64,000 nt of DNA from the NCBI GenBank assembly GCA_026874595.1, contig CM049314.1, positions 11,960,729 to 12,024,728 on the forward strand. Direction: 5' to 3'. Below, piece by piece: positions 63,112 through 64,000 of this stretch (its first letter is position 1; every line of letters starts with the position of its first letter). Position numbers and translations under genes: made by a program. Under the pieces are notes generated by a model. That model did no database searches. It had not been told where the DNA came from and worked only from the letters and a program-made list of their open reading frames with translations. The DNA comes from Sipunculus nudus. Taxonomy: Eukaryota; Annelida; Sipuncula; Golfingiida; Sipunculidae.

Positions 63112-64000
63112 AAAGACCCCACCATTTTTATGTATACCCGCCGACGGTGCCTTTGTTTAAAAAAGACTATTCCAATTTCCCCCATGTGGAAGCCGTCCAT
63201 TCGTATGCAATGGTTCTGTCAGTAGCTAAGTGAAACCTATTTACCGGAGCATGAAATGTATTACATGAAACGGGCACATTTGAAAGAATGACTGATTTAG
63301 ATATTCTGGCGGGGGTCCGTAGGCTCCCACCACCTATCCGTTTACAGAAGCACTGGACTTTGGTTCAAAGTCCCTGGGGATTGAAGATCCTAAATATTCA
63401 GGTTGAAGGGACTTCCTTTTGAACCATTTTTTTTATCAAACATTACATAAATCGGCTGAAATATTAAAAGTTTGGTTTTAATGGATAGATGTTTCTGAAG
63501 GTATAGAAATCAACATTCCTGTAAACCCAATAAACATTAGTGTAAAGGGTTTTAGTTCCTTTTGTTCCCTCAACGGAAAACCGCTCGCTATTGAAAGCAG
63601 ATTTATGAAGACGGGGTCAATCGGGATTACAGGTGATCCCGCTTGACCTCATATTGTCCGGCATGAAAATCCCAAGGCGCCTCTACGGTTTGTAGACATG
63701 AAAGCAAAAAAGAAATAGTTTCCCCTTGTTGGGAAGTATTAAAAATATTAATTGTGCAGCTTAATAGGAAACTGTCCCCCAAAATGAAACAAACTTGTCC
63801 CAGAAGAGGACTCCAACGATACGACCTGGCCGGGAATTTGGGGAGTCAAATCATAGCAGAAGCAGGTAAACCACTCTGTAGAAAAAAAATTGTGTATTAA
63901 TTAATTAGATTTTTTTAACACTAGGTCATTGGTATGCAACTCAGAGAGATAAATGCATCACAAGTTAAATTTGTCCATCAAGAGCATCAACAACCAAATA

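Larger units (their letters stand above)
61921..63905. repeat. Dispersed repeat, copy C
   Basis: Contains the same blocks as copies A and B in the same order and orientation: GGAAAATCCACTGC (61939), TTTTGGAAAGAGACGTGAGG (62159), AGGAATAAGCATGTCTGATC (62563), TGTGGAAGCCGTCCATTCG (63185), ATTCTGGCGGGGGTCCG (63303) and AACTTGTCCCAGAAG (63791). It has extra sequence at about 62390-62520 and 62640-63160 not seen in copy A. Confidence 0.7.

Overview
This is a gene-poor, AT-rich stretch of an animal nuclear genome. The support is GT-AG introns, AATAAA signals, long intergenic DNA, abundant microsatellites, LINE and P-element/THAP9-type transposase relics, and metazoan voltage-gated potassium (Kv) channels. 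The exact taxon cannot be read from the sequence. A marine lophotrochozoan such as a mollusc is my guess, from the divergent Shaw-like channel cluster, the G-rich dispersed repeats and the style of the satellites.

The genes that matter are three intact, two-exon Kv channel paralogues in tandem on the + strand: 3014-4608, 21222-22804 and 42227-44463, about 18-21 kb apart. Each encodes a 433-435 residue protein. Exon 1 is a T1 tetramerisation domain carrying the HX5CX20CC zinc motif of non-Shaker Kv channels. One phase-0 intron follows at the same codon in all three. Exon 2 carries S1-S6 with a TVGYG filter and a PIP motif in S6. T1 features and the S4-S5 linker point to the Shaw/Kv3 branch. 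All three share an unusual voltage sensor: in an ungapped alignment anchored on the S4-S5 linker, the outer gating charges are mostly gone (K, S, V in place of the first three arginines), a proline sits inside S4, and the charge-transfer-centre phenylalanine is isoleucine. The shared non-canonical sensor is the most interesting biology here.

Between gene 1 and gene 2 lie a hAT-like MITE (5230-5535), G-rich dispersed repeats, a minus-strand LINE RT relic (10447-11813) with a 48-bp inverted duplication at its 3' end, microsatellites, a 28-bp satellite (about 15699-16490), and a 2.8-kb satellite of 25-bp units built around the palindrome GACATGTC with 350-bp and 300-bp higher-order periods (about 17345-20160). 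That satellite runs directly into another 5'-truncated LINE (20164 onward).

Between gene 2 and gene 3 there is little beyond short tandem repeats, G-rich repeats and one promoter-like patch (CRE, TATA, splice donor) at 33466-33860. Right of gene 3 the window becomes a transposon graveyard: an inverted-repeat element with long A-rich ends (46306-48025), a third LINE relic (48770-49735), three diverged copies of one repeat (A, B, C between 50391 and the window end), a short SAM-like ORF (52853-53269) with a deleted second copy at 61175, and a broken, intron-containing P-element/THAP9-like transposase on the minus strand (about 54420-57411).
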